A stretch of DNA of 64,000 nucleotides, taken from NCBI GenBank assembly GCA_014529385.2, contig CM043966.1:144510711-144574710 (forward strand), written 5' to 3'. Below the pieces are notes generated by a model. That model did not search any database and was not told where the DNA came from. It saw only the letters and a list, made by a program, of their open reading frames with translations. Position 1 is the first letter of the stretch. Each line of letters starts with the position of its first letter. The translations under genes and the position numbers were made by a program. Of this stretch, positions 20,667-32,288 are shown one piece after another. Source of the DNA: Adiantum capillus-veneris (Eukaryota > Streptophyta > Polypodiopsida > Polypodiales > Pteridaceae).

Positions 20667-21817
20667 TGTAAGGAGTTTTTTGGAGCAAGGGATTGCACAT
20701 ATGTACATACCCATGCATGGTGCATCGAATAAAGAATTGCCCATTTTCCAGAGCTAGGTGGTTATGTGGGGCCCACATGTTTACAGGTAGGACAACATGT
20801 ACACAGTGCATCGATTTTCACTATCACAAGTACCAGTGTGTTTTTTCTATAATAATGAGGAGTTGGTAGCACGTAAAACTTCTCGAGGAAGCTATCCGCG
20901 GGCCAACAACATGAGGTAAACAGGTGCATCAGATGGCATCTAGTGGCGTTAGGAGGTCGAATGGGGTCAATATTTGCACGTGGTATGGACACAACGTGGG
21001 TGTTTTCTTGTGATAATTATGCAAAAAAGTAATCATGAGGACCATCTCTTGGGGCCACTTCATGTGGTGGCAGGATGCATTATTGAAAAAAGTTGAGTGC
21101 CAGGTGTACGGATGGATGCAGCAGGGTGACAACTATGCACTACGAGGCCAGTTTTTGGCATGTTCGGGGTCCGTTTGAGGTCAACTAAAAGTCCAAGGGT
21201 GCCCAAGTAATAAATCTAAGTGTGGGAACTGAAAAACGAGAGAGAAGACCAGGGAAAACGTGGAGAGAAGAGGAGGAACATCCGCAACTGTGTTTTTGCT
21301 GTTTTTGGAGCTTGTTTTGGCCATAAACTGCTCATCCGTGGTCAGATTTGAGCACTTTGACATTGTAGACTGGGGTTTTGGGCCGTTCTGGACGTGATGG
21401 TGATGTCTATTTTGCCAAATTCCTCACTATTTTTTTTCTATTTTGGCTGTGTAAGTTTCTCCTATGAGCGAAGCTTCTGCTCCAGTTTGTGGTTGTATCT
21501 GGCATATTTTACCCATATTGTGTGAGCTATTTGCCCCATTGGTGTTGGCCCAAGCTCAATTGTACCTAAACATAAAAAATTATCCTCTTTTGAGCTGAGG
21601 TTTTTGGGTGTGTGTGTCTCTCTCTCTCTCTCTCTGTGTGTGGAGTGGGTAAATGGGTAGTCTCTCTCCTCTCACTCCATCGGTGTGTTCCCTGTCTCGG
21701 CCAGGTGGGTTGTATAAGCCGAGTGGTGCCCCATAGTGTGTGTGTGTGTGTGTATCATCCCAAGAGTGTGTGTCGGATCATTATAGAGGCGTTGTGTGTT
21801 TTTTCATCCCGCTCACA
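20667..21817 (+). repeat. Tat1 3' LTR (1151 bp)
   Basis: It begins TGTAAGGAG, ends CCCGCTCACA, and is followed by the right target copy ACAT (21818-21821). It retains the empty site of the 867-bp insertion seen in the 5' LTR. It includes (TC)n near 21617-21635 and (GT)n near 21737-21752. Confidence 0.9.
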
Positions 21818-21821
21818 ACAT

Positions 21822-22860
21822 CCAATTTAACGTGTTATTTATCTTGCTAATGATCCGACTTGTCAAGTAAAGGGTATTGGAGATTTATATCTTGGTACCT
21901 TATCTTCTTCCACTCAAATTTTTCGAGGAGTATTACATATACTAGATCTTCAAAGTAATCTTCTTTCAGTTGCTAAACTTGTTGATCTTGGTCTCTTTGT
22001 TGGATTTGATCCTACCAAATGCCGAATTGAGAAATATGGACAGACTATAGCTATTGCTCCTTGAAACTATAATTTGTTTGAACTCTCTCTCAATGATGCT
22101 ATAGCAAATGTTGTCACTGCTCCATGTGATAATGATTGCAAAGTATGGCGTGACCGTTTTGTTCATACCGATTTCTCAAAACTCCTTGATCTTCAGCGTT
22201 GTGATCTTGTTCATGGCATGGATCTTAAAGATCATCCCCATATGGGAATTTGTGAGTTTTGTGCTCTTGGAAAACATAATTGTAAACCCTTTCCTCTCTC
22301 AAATACAACTCATTCTCATGACATATTGGATCTTGTTCATACTGATATATGTGGACCTATACCTTATTTGAGATCACAATATTGCTACTTCATTACTTTC
22401 ATTGATGATTTCTCACGGTATACGACTTTATTTCTACTTAGAAAAAAATCTGAGTCCTTATTTGTTTTCAAACAATTCCACAAAGGCTACGGAACTTCAA
22501 ACTAGTCGTCACCTCAAGAAGGTTCATAGTGATAGTGGGGCAAATATGTTTCTTAAGATTTTGTGAGTTATTGTGCTGACAATGGAATTCATCATGAACA
22601 CACTATTCCATATTCACCTCAACAGAACGGTGTTGCTAAACAAAAGAATCGCACTATTCTCAATGTTGTAAGATATATGCTGATTCATTCTAGTTTATCT
22701 CGTGTTTTCTGGGTTGAAGCTACTTTGACAGCAGTATTTATTCAGAATCATCTTTCTACTACTGCACTCTCTGGTAAGATATCCATCACAACATGGACAG
22801 GTGACATTCTTTTTGTATCTCATTTTCGAACCTTTTGATGTATTACTTATATTCATGTTC
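21822..22860 (+). pseudogene. CopA protease tail and integrase
   Basis: After Tat1 the protease resumes with RVIYLANDPTCQVKGIGDLY, a segment absent from CopB. GAG-pre-integrase follows with VWRDRFVHTDFSKLLDL and CEFCALGKH (zinc-binding). The integrase core has HTDICGPIPYLRSQ and FITFIDDFSRYTTLFLL, a stop near 22503, then HTIPYSPQQNGVAKQKNRTI with its catalytic Glu position changed to Lys (CopB has GVAEQKN). Frames change at 22030, 22500 and about 22840. Confidence 0.8.
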
Positions 22861-22969
22861 CCAAAGAAACGCGAACAAAGGTTGATTCTCTTGGTCTTAA
22901 AGTGATTTTTATTGGATATTCTAATACTTCCAAAGGCTAAAAATTCTATGACCCTTCCTCCAAGAAAGT

Positions 22970-24740
22970 AATTGTGAATTGTGATGCTACTTTTAATGAA
23001 CAGCTTATGGGAGGCTCATGGTCCATGGATGATTCTGATGATACTAAATCATTGCTTCGGGCTTTTCTATTTCTTTCAAATGATAAAACTCTAGCTATAT
23101 AGCAATTTTCATCTTCACAACCATCCATTCCGAATGTTGCTAATGATGATATTGATATTTTTGTTGATCTACCTATTGATTTTGAGCATGACTCATGTCA
23201 TGTTTATGATGACGATATTGTTGATAATGCTTTCTCTACTTTTGAAGATCCCATTAATTATAATGAAGCTATCTCCTCACCACACAAGGATCAATGGAAA
23301 GAGGCTATGGAAGCAGAGTATGATTCTCTTATCTCTAATGGTACATGGATACTAAATGAACTACCTCCTGGTCATACAACTATTAAGTGTAAGTGGGTGT
23401 ATAAGACAAAGGTAAAAGCAGATGGATCTTTTGACAAGTTCAAGGCACATTTAGTTGCAAAAGGTTACTCTCAAGTTGCGGTGTTGATTATCAAGAGACC
23501 TTTTCACCAGTTATTTGCATTACAAGTGTTTGAGTTTTATTGGCATTTGCTATTCAATTTGATTTAGAAGCTGATCAAATGGATATGAGAACTGATTTTC
23601 TTAATGATGACTTGGAAGAGGAAATCTATATGGAATAACCATAATGGTTTTTTACTCTAGGTAAAGAAGACCTTGTTGCTCAACTCCATAAGGCACTATA
23701 TGGTCTCAAACAAGCTTCGCGAGCGTGGTATACAAAATTTGATCTTTTTCTCACCTTTGAAGGATTCATCTCTTGCTCTTCTGACCCAAACTTATAAGTA
23801 AAGCACCAAGGTAGCAGTTTTGTGATTCTTTCTCTTTATGTGGATGATACCATCCTTGTTTCCAATGATTTGGGATTTTTTCAACAAGTGAAAAAGCTAC
23901 ATTTGATATGGTGGATGTAGGAGAGATTCACTCGTGTCTTGGAATTCAAATTCAAAGGAACCGCATAAAAGGTATTTTATTTCTTCGACAGTCAAAGTTT
24001 ATTATAGATACTATTTAAAAATTTGGTATGGAATTAGCACATTTGGCCAACACACCTTGTATTGTGAGTTCTACAAAGAATACTTCTTATAGTGGCGGTG
24101 AACTTGTCACAAATCAACCTTATGCTAACTTGATTGGATGTCTTCAGTTTGATGGCATGAACACTCGCCTTGATATTTTGCTTGTTGCTAATTATCTTGG
24201 ACAACATCTTGCACATCCTTCTCTTACGCATTAGTTTGCAACAAAGCATGTATTGAAATACTTAAAATGCACTACATATTTTTGTTTGGTCTATCGACGA
24301 CATCTGACATCGGATTCCATGCAATCTCTTTCTCTTTTGGGTTACACAGATGCAGACTAGGAAAGTTCACATTTATCTATGCAATCTACTAGTGGAAATT
24401 GCTCCTTTATAAATGGTTGTCTTGTTTCTTGGACCAACAAGAAACAACGATGTGTTGCAGTTTCTACGACTGAGTCAGAATATGTTGTGGCATCACTTGC
24501 AGCTTGTGAGCTAATCTGTCTTTAAAAATTGCTCATTGGATATTGGTCACTCTCCTCTTTCTAGAACACCCTTGTGGTGTGACAACCAAAGTGCTATTAG
24601 TCTTGCAAAAGAATATGATCAACATAATAAGTCAAAGCACATTGTTGTCCATTATCATTATATTAGGTATGAAGTACGCAAAGGCACCAAAATGGTTGAA
24701 CATTGTCCAAGTGACCAGATGATTGCAGACATTCAGTCAT
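22970..24740 (+). pseudogene. CopA reverse transcriptase and RNase H
   Basis: The linker before RT and the RT start (YDSLISNGTWILNELPPG, KCKWVYKTKVKADGSF, 23310-23490) are clear. They are followed by frame changes, DMRTDFLNDDLEEEIYM near 23585, ALYGLKQASRAWYTKFDLF near 23690, and SLYVDDTILVSNDLG near 23835, with the D-D pair intact. RNase H pieces are STTESEYVVASLAA near 24470, WCDNQSAISLAKEYDQHNKS near 24575 and HCPSDQMIADIQ, ending at 24740. The sequence then departs from CopB, so the 3' end is missing. Confidence 0.8.
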
Positions 24741-26147
24741 AAAATCTAATATCTAACCAGTCCAAATGATTTTATCATATTAAATTGATCATTTAATGTG
24801 GGAGAATAAACAGGAACAAGGGTTAAGATATAGACATGTGCTTATAGATCTATCTCAGCACGGGGCCAATGGTAAAGGGGCCCAAATGAGAGGTGGTCTA
24901 TCAAAGAGCAAGGCTAACCAATGTAGCATAATACCTTAGGGTTATCTTCATTGAAGACCTCCAATAGTTAGTGTAAAAGTCCTTTGACCTTAGGTAAGCT
25001 ATGGCTAAGCTTGAGGTGCGAATCCAACCCAAGCTTGAGATGGGAACTCGGCCTAAGCTTAAGGTGCTTGAGGTGCCTGGTGAATGATATGCTTGAGATG
25101 CTTGAGTTTCTTGAGATTCTAGGGTTGTACTTGAGGTGAGAACCCAGCCCAAGATTAAAGTGCTTAAGGGCCAAGCTTGTGGTGGGAACTGGGCATAAGC
25201 TTGAGGGGCTTGACATGTCAAAAGTCAAAGATCCAATCCCCACAAGAAGGGGGAGAGCCCTACATGAGGGGGGATGAGGGAGACACACAAGGCATGCCTA
25301 GTACAAAGAAAGCAAAGGGGATACTTGTCAAGTTCCTCCTCATGTTGCACACCATGTTGTCCTCATGGTGTGCCTGAAGCCTATTGGTTGGCCACCCAAG
25401 GGGTCCAAATTATGATAATCTAGGAGATTTAATTCATTTTTTTTGCATTTATCAAGTCCTCTCTCTCAAAGGGGAAAGGGGGACACTTGTCCCAAGGCTA
25501 CCCTTGTTTCTTGTACTGCCTCCTACTTGTGATTGGCTAGGCTTGAAGGGGTCGACCAAAGCAATCTAGGGGGTTGCTTACGTGGTATAATCTCCCACAC
25601 ACACTCTCATTATGCATTGTGAAAATTGCAAGAGCTCCCTCTCCTTGTCCAAATAAGTAGAGGTTCAGAGCCTACACAAACACTCTTGGCTATGGAGTGC
25701 AAAAATCCAACCAAGAGCCATGCTTCAATGATCAAGCATGCCATCTTCTCCATCTTCATTACTATGATATTATGTATGCTAGCAATAAGAGATATGATAA
25801 GTGAGGAGCTAATTATTTCTCCTATGAAATGTTCCTTCTTCCTCTTCCCTACCCTCATTCCCTGCTAGCTCTCTCCACCTTTGAAGGTGTTTGAGGTCTT
25901 GGGATTGAGGCTTGGGATAGTTAAAGCTTTCTTCAAAGTTTATGTTATCCTTGTGATGCATGAAGCTTTCCATCTTCATTGCATCACCTAGGTCACAAGG
26001 AACCTAAAGATTATATTGTAACAAGTCTCTCTTAATGGAAGAAAACATAATACAAATGCCTATTGGAGAGGAAACCCGGCTCCATATAAATCCGGTCCTC
26101 AACTGTTGTCATGTTCTCTAAATTATTTCTCCTCCAAAAGTATTGTT
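24741..26147 (+). other. Non-coding stretch between CopA and CopC
   Basis: About 1.4 kb without a supportable gene. It includes a degenerate repeat block (25005-25215). A few 60-106-codon frames are present but have no domain-like features. Its right end is the CopC target: the sequence continues at 31744 beyond CopC, so 25216-26152 and 31744-32288 were once contiguous. It may be LTR or leader of Gyp4, but no LTR ends were found. Confidence 0.4.
25005..25215 (+). repeat. Degenerate AAGCTTGAGGTG repeats
   Basis: Recurrent units resembling AAGCTTGAGGTGGGAACC, often followed by CAGCCCAAGCTT. They appear about six times, with variants such as AAGCTTGAGATGGGAACTC, CCAAGCTTGTGGTGGGAACT and AAGCTTGAGGGGCTTGA. 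Spacing is irregular, so this is a decayed tandem array. Confidence 0.65.
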
Positions 26148-26152
26148 CATGC
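26148..26152 (+). other. CopC target duplication, left copy
   Basis: CATGC immediately before the 5' LTR, repeated exactly at 31739-31743 after the 3' LTR. A perfect 5-base duplication is typical of Ty1/copia integration and fixes both ends. Confidence 0.9.
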
Positions 26153-26385
26153 TATTGGGATTAAAGCCCAAGTGGCCTCTTATATGGATATAGCCACCCA
26201 CCCGCCTAACTCACTTATCACTAACTCTTTGTATATACTCATATATACTTTTGTGGATAATAAGGTTTTTGGGAGATAACCCTTCAAACACAGTTCTCTG
26301 CGTACTGTGTACTGTGAAAGGTCTCTGTGCATCTGTGTGTGTGTGTGAGTGAGAGAGTCGATCCACGCTCCGCTCCACGACTTCA
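26153..26385 (+). repeat. CopC 5' LTR
   Basis: 233 bp, starting TATTGGGATT (the 3' LTR has TGTTGGGTAT, so the first G has mutated) and ending CGACTTCA. A TATA-like region lies near 26230-26252 (TGTATATACTCATATATAC), followed by (GT)n near 26335-26347. Confidence 0.9.
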
Positions 26386-26387
26386 AT

Positions 26388-26399
26388 TGGTATCAAAGC
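26388..26399 (+). other. CopC primer-binding site
   Basis: TGGTATCAAAGC two bases inside the LTR, one base different from the TGGTATCAGAGC of initiator-Met tRNA priming. Confidence 0.85.
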
Positions 26400-27475
26400 T
26401 GAGGTTCAGTGCGTATTTGCGTAATTGCACGCGCGCGCACTTTTCAGGCAGATTCTGGATCCGAAGCTTGAAATTTCACACTCGGCGTTCCAGGAGCGTT
26501 TCCATCAAGAGACCTCAGAATTTTGTTTTGAGCACTACAACAGAAGATAGATTTTGTTCGAAGCCGTTTATGCCCTCAGAATTTTGTTCTGAGCACTACA
26601 GCAGAAGATAGATTTCAACCGCAAAGAAATCCGTCTTGTGTAGATTGGCAAGCAGGAGGTGGTCGGCATCGATATCCGCATTGACATACATCACTCATTC
26701 ATCTTCAAAGCATCATCTATAGACCAGGTACACATATATATCATCAGATATATATATTGCAGTCTGCATTGCTACTTCTTGTGCTTGCCAGGTTCCAGGG
26801 GAGGTGTGGCCATACGACGGCTTGACACCACTGGCATGTATTGCAAATTGAGGTACTATGATTGTGGGTCTGCTAGTTGTGAGTCACGCTAGCAGACAAA
26901 CCACCGCAGCGGTCATAGGACAATGATTGGTCTATTGTAGGATGTATACTAGTTCTGGGCAGTTTGCTGAGCCATCTTTGAGGGTCGTGTGTGAGGTTTT
27001 TTGAAGCCAAGCACTGGGGGCTGGGTTACCCAATGTGAGGTGGATTAGGTTGCTGGAGTTTCCCTCTACACGCATCCTCTTTGGCAACTTTTATCCCATA
27101 GGATGTCTGACTTTGTGTAGACACTGGATTGCATCTTATGCGTCAGGCCGTTGAGGCATTGTTCAGGGTTCAGTCTTGAGATATATATAGGTTCTATGAT
27201 CGCCCAGACAGGAGACAGTGTATGCTTACAGGACAGCATATTACAGAGATTTTTAGATTTGTCACTGGTCAGCTATTTATGATTGTTTTTAAGCTATCTT
27301 TTGGTTCTCAGAGCTCAGTTTACAGGGGAGACTTTGTCAAAATTTTTCCAAAATACTGACAGTTCTCGAGGAAAGGTGTTCAGCTTGTTGTTTACAGCTT
27401 GTTTACTGTGTACAGAGGCCAGTTTATAGGGAAAACTCTGTTGGATTTTTCCCAGAAGTAAACAGTTTGGCAGAT
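26400..27475 (+). other. CopC untranslated leader
   Basis: About 1.1 kb between primer site and gag, long for a copia leader. A 28-base stretch CAGAATTTTGTTYTGAGCAC-like occurs twice (about 26515-26545 and 26577-26607), each followed by AGCAGAAGATAGATTT or a variant. No coding frame is convincing. Confidence 0.5.
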
Positions 27476-28380
27476 ATGGCATCTTCTCAGAGTGAGACTC
27501 TTTACAACATAAAGAAGCTGGATGGCACAAACTTTCCATTCTGAAAGAAGCAGATTTGGCAGGTTTTGGTGCAGAAAAAACAAGTGAAGCCACTGAAGCT
27601 CAAAGGGGAGAGACCAGAAGGTATGGCTGAAGATGAGTGGGAAGAGCTTGACGAGTTAGCATGTTCCACAATCATGTTGACACTGGTAGAAAATGTTTAC
27701 TTCAACGTAGCAGAAGAGACTACAGCGTATGGCGTATGGCAAAATCTATGTGGTATGTACGAGAAACAAAGTGCTGCTTCTCAGATTTACTGGCTCAAGA
27801 AATTGGTGGATTTGAAGATGAAGGAAGGGACAGCTATGTCAAATCATCTCAATGAATTTCACACAATTTTCATCACAGGAGATAGTCTTTCCAGATTCAG
27901 TGAAGGCTATGTTTCTCTTAATCACTTTGCTTGACAGTTGGGATACTTTTTGTACAACGTTAAGTAATTCTGTCGCGCCAGAAGGTCTTACAAGTGCCAA
28001 TGTAGAAGGCAGCTTGCTCACAGAGGAAGTAAATAGGAAGAAAATTGACAAAGGCAAAGGCAATAGTGCTTTGATTGTTCGAGGGAGACAACAGTCTAAA
28101 GAGAAGAAGGGTAAGAAGACACAAAACCGAAGTAAGTGTCGTGACTCAAAGTCAAAGGATGACATAGAATGCTACCATTGTGGTAAGAAGGGTCACATGA
28201 AGAGAGACTGTACAAAGTGGAATCAAGAAAAAGGCAAAACAAAGATTTCTGAGCAAGATGAAAAGAAGAGTTCAATGAAGATTGAAGAGGTGAATGTCAC
28301 AGGATCTGGTTCAGACAGTGATTCTGGTATAGCAGCTGGTGACATCTTCCTCACAAGCAATCTTGATTCTGTTTCCTTGA
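27476..28380 (+). pseudogene. CopC gag
   Basis: It begins MASSQSETLYNIKKLDGTNF with the copia gag opening. The Trp codon after FPF is TGA (27542), a single nonsense change. The frame continues LVQKKQVKPLKLKG, ACSTIMLTLVENVYFNVAEE, LCGMYEKQSAASQIYWLKKL and VSHLNEF-like sequence, with a frame change near 27850-27930. A canonical zinc knuckle CYHCGKKGHMKRDC lies at about 28171-28212, in a lysine-rich region. The product would be the particle protein. Confidence 0.85.
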
Positions 28381-28695
28381 TTGTAGAGGATGGACATGCT
28401 ATGAGTGATTCGATTATCGACTCAGGGGCATCTTTACATGTTTCTCCGCACAAAGAGTGGTTTACATCATATGTGACTACTAAAGATTATGTCAGACTTG
28501 GCAATGAGCAGGTTTGTGACATACTTGGAGTGGGAGATGTGCAGTTGAAGTTTTAGAATGTCTCTTCTTTATGGCTCAAGAATGTCAGACATGTTCCAGC
28601 AATTCGAAAGAGCTTGATCAGTACAGGGAAGTTGGATGATGTAGGTTATGTGATAGTTTTTTGGGAATAGCGCTTGGAAGATCTCCAAAGGTTCA
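28381..28695 (+). pseudogene. CopC protease
   Basis: The active site DSIIDSGASLHVSPHKEWF near 28411-28460 has an intact D-S-G-A. It continues to GVGDVQLKF and a TAG at 28556, then KNVRHVPAIRKSLISTGKLD, the usual end of a copia protease. One stop and one frame change are present. Confidence 0.85.
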
Positions 28696-29800
28696 ATGAG
28701 TGTAGCACATGGCAGCAAGTCAGGAACTCTGTACACTTTACATATTTCAAAGGTTAAAAACCATGTAATCAATGTGATTGAGCATCCAAGTGTGTCACTG
28801 TGGCATCATAGGCTGGGATATATGTCAAAAAGAGGAATGGAAATACTTTCTCATTATGGTTATTTGCTTGGTTTTTCATTTCAAGATTTTGAGTTTTGTG
28901 AGCATTGTGTTTATGGTAAGCAAACACAGGAACCACACAGATCAAAGAGAATCGTAGGGACGAACGGTTAGCTCTTGTGCACAGTGATCTATGCGGACTA
29001 ATGCCTAGTTTGTCACTAGGGGGAGCAGCGTACTTTTGTACATTCATAGATGACTATTCTCGCAAAGTATGGGTTTACTTCTTGAAGCACAAGGATGAGG
29101 TGCTCAAGGTCTTTAAGAAATTCTTGCAGCTTGTGGAGAATCAAAGTGGTCAGAAGCTGAAGTGCTTGAGAACTGACAATGGTGGAGAGTACGTTTCCAA
29201 AGCTTTTCAAGACTTTTGTGAAGCAAAAGGGATAAAGAGGGAACTTATTGCACCATACAATCCTTCACAAAATGGAGTTGCAGAACGTATGGATAGGACC
29301 ATACAAGAGAAGGTGAGAAGCATGTTGTCAAATGATGAGTTGCCTAATGGATTTTGGGCGGAAGCAGTGGCTACAGTAGTCCATTTGATCAACAGATCTC
29401 CTAGTAGGGTTCTGGATAAGAGTGCAGTGGCCGAGATGCTAGGGATAGGCAAGGCACCTTCGTATAAGCATCTCAGAGTCTTTGGTTGTGAAGCTTATAG
29501 ACATATTCCTAAGGAGTTCAGGAATAAGTTAGAACCAAAGAGCAAGAAGTGTATATTTCTTGGCTATGAAGAATCGGGCGAGATGGGTTACCGGCTTTGG
29601 GATCCTAAGTCCAGAAAACTTATTCGTAGCAATGATGTGCATTTCAATGAAGCCAAGTTTCACGCTAAGCCAGAGAAGACAGAGGAGATCAGAAGAGTTG
29701 TCTTCAGGGAAGATGGACCTAGTGCTAGCACATCAAGACAACATGGTCAGGCTCAGGAACAGCCTATAGTGGCTAGAGAGGCAGAGTCAGTTGTGGTGAG
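28696..29800 (+). pseudogene. CopC integrase
   Basis: GAG-pre-integrase has SLWHHRLGYMSKRGMEIL and CEHCVYGKQTQEPHRS (HHCC zinc site), followed by a frame change near 28975. The core has HSDLCGLMPSLSLGG (D), TFIDDYSRKVWVYFLKHKDE, LRTDNGGEYVSKAFQDFC (D) and SQNGVAERMDRTIQEK (E), so the D-D-E triad is present. The C-terminal part has FGCEAYRHIPKEFRNKLEPK. It is open from 28977 to 30107. Confidence 0.9.
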
Positions 29801-31076
29801 ACGTTCTGAGCGTGTCTCCAAACCACCTGATCGTTATGTGCCATCTCTAAATTATGTCATGATCACAGATTGCGGAGAACCATCTTGTTACAAGGAAGCA
29901 TTACAAATGGTTGACTCGACGAAATGGCAATTGGCCATCCAATCAGAGATGACGGCTCTGCATAAAAACCAGACATGGAAGCTAGTTAAATTACCACAGG
30001 GCAAAAAGGCTCTACCTTGTAAATGGGTTTACAAGTATAAGATCACCGCTCATGATAGTCAGCCAAAGTACAAAGCAAGGCTTGTTGCCAAGGGCTTTAA
30101 GCAAGAATAAGGCATTGACTTTGATGAAGTCTTCTCTCCAGTCAAGATGACTACATTGAGATTCTTTCTTGCATTGGTTTCCATATTGAATTTGGTGTTG
30201 CACCAAATGGATGTCAAGACAGCGTTCTTGCATGGTGATTTAGATGTGGAAATTTACATGCAGCAGCCAGAAGGGTTTGTTGAGAAAGGCAAGGAAGATT
30301 TGGTATGCCAGTTGTTAAAGAGTCTTTATGGCTTAAAACAATCACCGAGGGCATGGTACCATAAGTTCCACCAGTTTATGATTTCTCAAGGCTACAAACA
30401 TAGTGATTACGATCACTGTCTATATACAAAGAAGGCTAAGGATGGCAGTTGGGTGATCCTTATTTTTTATGTGGATGACATGTTGATTGCTGGCAAACAC
30501 TTGGAAGAAATTTCAGCTTTGAAGTCAAAGATGGCAAAATCATTTGACATGAAAGACATGGGTGAGGCAAGTCATATACTTGGTATGCGCATTGAGAGAG
30601 ACAGATCAAAGAAGCTAATTTGGTTATCTCAAACAGAGTATATTGACAAGGTTTTGCAACGTTTCAATATGGAGAAGGGAAAGGCATTGAGTGTTCCATT
30701 GCCACCATATGTGAAACTTAGCAAACAAGATTGTCCTATGTCTGAGGAAGAAAAGGTTGAAATAGATAAGATTCCATATGCATCTGCAGTGGGTAGTTTG
30801 ACGTATGCAATGATTGCTACACGTCCGGATATTGCATTTGCAGTGGGAGTGGTTAGTAGATATATGTCAAATCCCGACAAGAAACATTGGGAGGCAGTGA
30901 AAGGTATCATGAGATACTTAAAACATACAAAGAGTATGCGCATATGCTATGGTAGTCAGGATTTGAGTGTCAGAGGATACACTGACTCAGATTATGCAGG
31001 AGACTTGGATAAGAGGAGATCTACATTAGGCTATGTCTTTACATTGGCTGGAGGTGCTATATCATGGAGATCTTGA
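29801..31076 (+). pseudogene. CopC reverse transcriptase
   Basis: RRSERVSKPPDRYVPS opens the linker. RT begins with WKLVKLPQGKKALPCKWVYK. A Gln codon is now TAA at 30108, just after KARLVAKGFKQE. It then resumes with MDVKTAFLHGDLDVEIYMQQ, SLYGLKQSPRAWYHKFHQF and ILIFYVDDMLIAG with the catalytic D-D pair near 30476. It runs to SDYAGDLDKRRSTLGYVF. One stop separates the two open parts, so this RT is nearly intact. Confidence 0.9.
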
Positions 31077-31428
31077 TTACAAGATTTTGTTACGCAATCT
31101 ACTACAGAAGCTGAGTATATTGCAGCAAATGAGGCATGCAAAGAAGCTATTTGGCTTGGTAGATTGGTAGCAGACTTGGGAATCAAAGTAGATATGCCAG
31201 AGTTATATTGTGATAGTCAAAGTGCTATACAATTGGCAAAGAATCCAGTGTTCCATTCGAAGACTAAGCATATTTGATGTGAAATATCACTTCATTAGGG
31301 AAGTACTTGAAGACAAGCAGATACAACTGCTGAAGATCCACACCAAGGACAATCCTGCTGATCTACTCACAAAGGGACTTCCAGGAGAGGTCTTTGTGCA
31401 TTGTCACGAGTTATTGGGGATTGGATAG
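31077..31428 (+). pseudogene. CopC RNase H
   Basis: A stop replaces the residue after ISWRS (31075). The domain then reads STTEAEYIAANEACKEAIWL, LYCDSQSAIQLAKNPVFHSK and, after a frame change near 31272, DVKYHFIREVLEDKQIQLL and DNPADLLTKGLPGE. It ends at 31428. All the usual copia RNase H blocks are present. Confidence 0.9.
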
Positions 31429-31501
31429 ATAGCAGCCATGTAAATCTTTGTACATTTATGTTCACAGATTTACAGTTACTTAAAGTGCCACATTGGACTT
31501 T

Positions 31502-31512
31502 AAGTGGGAGGT
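31502..31512 (+). other. CopC polypurine tract
   Basis: AAGTGGGAGGT directly precedes the 3' LTR start TGTTGGG. Confidence 0.8.
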
Positions 31513-31738
31513 TGTTGGGTATAAAGCCCAAGTGGCCTCTTATACGGATATAGCCGCCCGCCTACCTAACTCACTTATCACTAACTCTTTGTATATACTC
31601 ATATATACTTTTGTGGATAATAAGGTTTTTGGGAGATAACCCTTCAAACAGAGTTCTTTGCGTACTGTGTAAGGTCTTTGTGCATCTATGTGTGTGTGTG
31701 AGTGAGAGAGTCGATCCACGCTCTGCTCCGCGACTTCA
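31513..31738 (+). repeat. CopC 3' LTR
   Basis: 226 bp from TGTTGGGTAT to CGACTTCA, matching the 5' LTR throughout except for scattered substitutions and 8 missing bases in the TACTGTGTACTGTG region. It is followed by the CATGC target copy at 31739-31743. Confidence 0.95.
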
Positions 31739-31743
31739 CATGC

Positions 31744-32288
31744 CAAGTTAACTAAATTCTATGTTAATGTTGCTACTATCAATTATGTTCACTCACTATG
31801 CTCACAAAGTAATTCCTCAAAAGTACTCTCATTAATTTCCACTACTCTCAAGTTAATAGGCCAATTCCATTACATTAGCATCATAGCATTTGGTTTCTTT
31901 TTTCTTTCTTAAGAAGAGAGGTCCTTAAGTAGCCTATAAATGGGTAATGTTGTTAACTATATTAGGGTAAGTGGAACTGGGATCTATTATCGGGTTTTCT
32001 GAGCCGACTATGTAGGATATGGTGCACTCCTCGGGAGCTTTGGACTTAATAATGGAGCCTTTTTAGACTTGCCTATGGCTTTACCGTTATTGAGCCATAA
32101 GAAGTCCCAAAGGAGCTAGCCCTCAATAACTCTTCTATGTTTGACCTACTCCACTACTCTCTATAATTAACCACTTCCAGGCATGGGTGAATATACTTAA
32201 GAGTCGATTTTCAAAGGCTAAGAGGAGTAGCAACTAAGGTTTTGAATTTCCAAAGCATACCCTAAGTACATACATAAATTTTGTTAAC
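31744..32288 (+). other. Non-coding stretch before Gyp4 gag
   Basis: About 545 bases with no gene or clear primer site. It continues the sequence left of CopC and may be the 5' LTR end and leader of Gyp4. Confidence 0.35.

Larger units (their letters stand above)
13977..21817 (+). mobile_element. Tat1: Tat-like Ty3/gypsy element
   Basis: A complete-ended element: 5' LTR 13977-16007 (enlarged by an insertion), primer site 16013, leader ORF 16733-16951, gag 17054-17532, RT onward 17533-20637, purine-rich tract, and 3' LTR 20667-21817. It has two RNase H domains. The nucleocapsid and protease are missing: gag runs straight into the RT N-terminus at about 17530, an internal deletion. Its nearest relative in the window is Tat2, with nearly the same protein in RT, RNase H and integrase. 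Stops and frameshifts in pol make it inactive. Confidence 0.9.
12840..24740 (+). mobile_element. CopA: Ty1/copia element, split by Tat1
   Basis: Copia-order coding remnants (gag, protease, integrase, RT, RNase H) on the plus strand, interrupted inside the protease by Tat1 (13977-21817). Removing Tat1 and one copy of the 4-base duplication (ACGT left, ACAT right) rejoins the protease reading frame. The element is related to CopB (50259-53692, minus), which shares long protein stretches. No LTR was identified at either end, and the RNase H frame breaks off at 24739, so the copy is truncated. Many stops make it non-functional. Confidence 0.8.
26153..31738 (+). mobile_element. CopC: full-length Ty1/copia element
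   Basis: 5586 bp, with LTRs 26153-26385 and 31513-31738, primer site 26388, gag from 27476, protease, integrase, RT, RNase H and polypurine tract, flanked by CATGC on both sides. The LTRs differ at roughly 15-20 positions plus an 8-base indel by eye, mostly C/T and G/A changes, so it is younger than its neighbours but not recent. The pol order is that of Copia. The coding region is broken by a few stops and frameshifts only. Confidence 0.95.

Noticed and set aside
25610-25868. Opposed 80-82 codon frames in the CopA-CopC gap as a host gene exon
   Set aside because: No splice-site context, conserved domain or codon bias was evident, and both strands are open over the same stretch.
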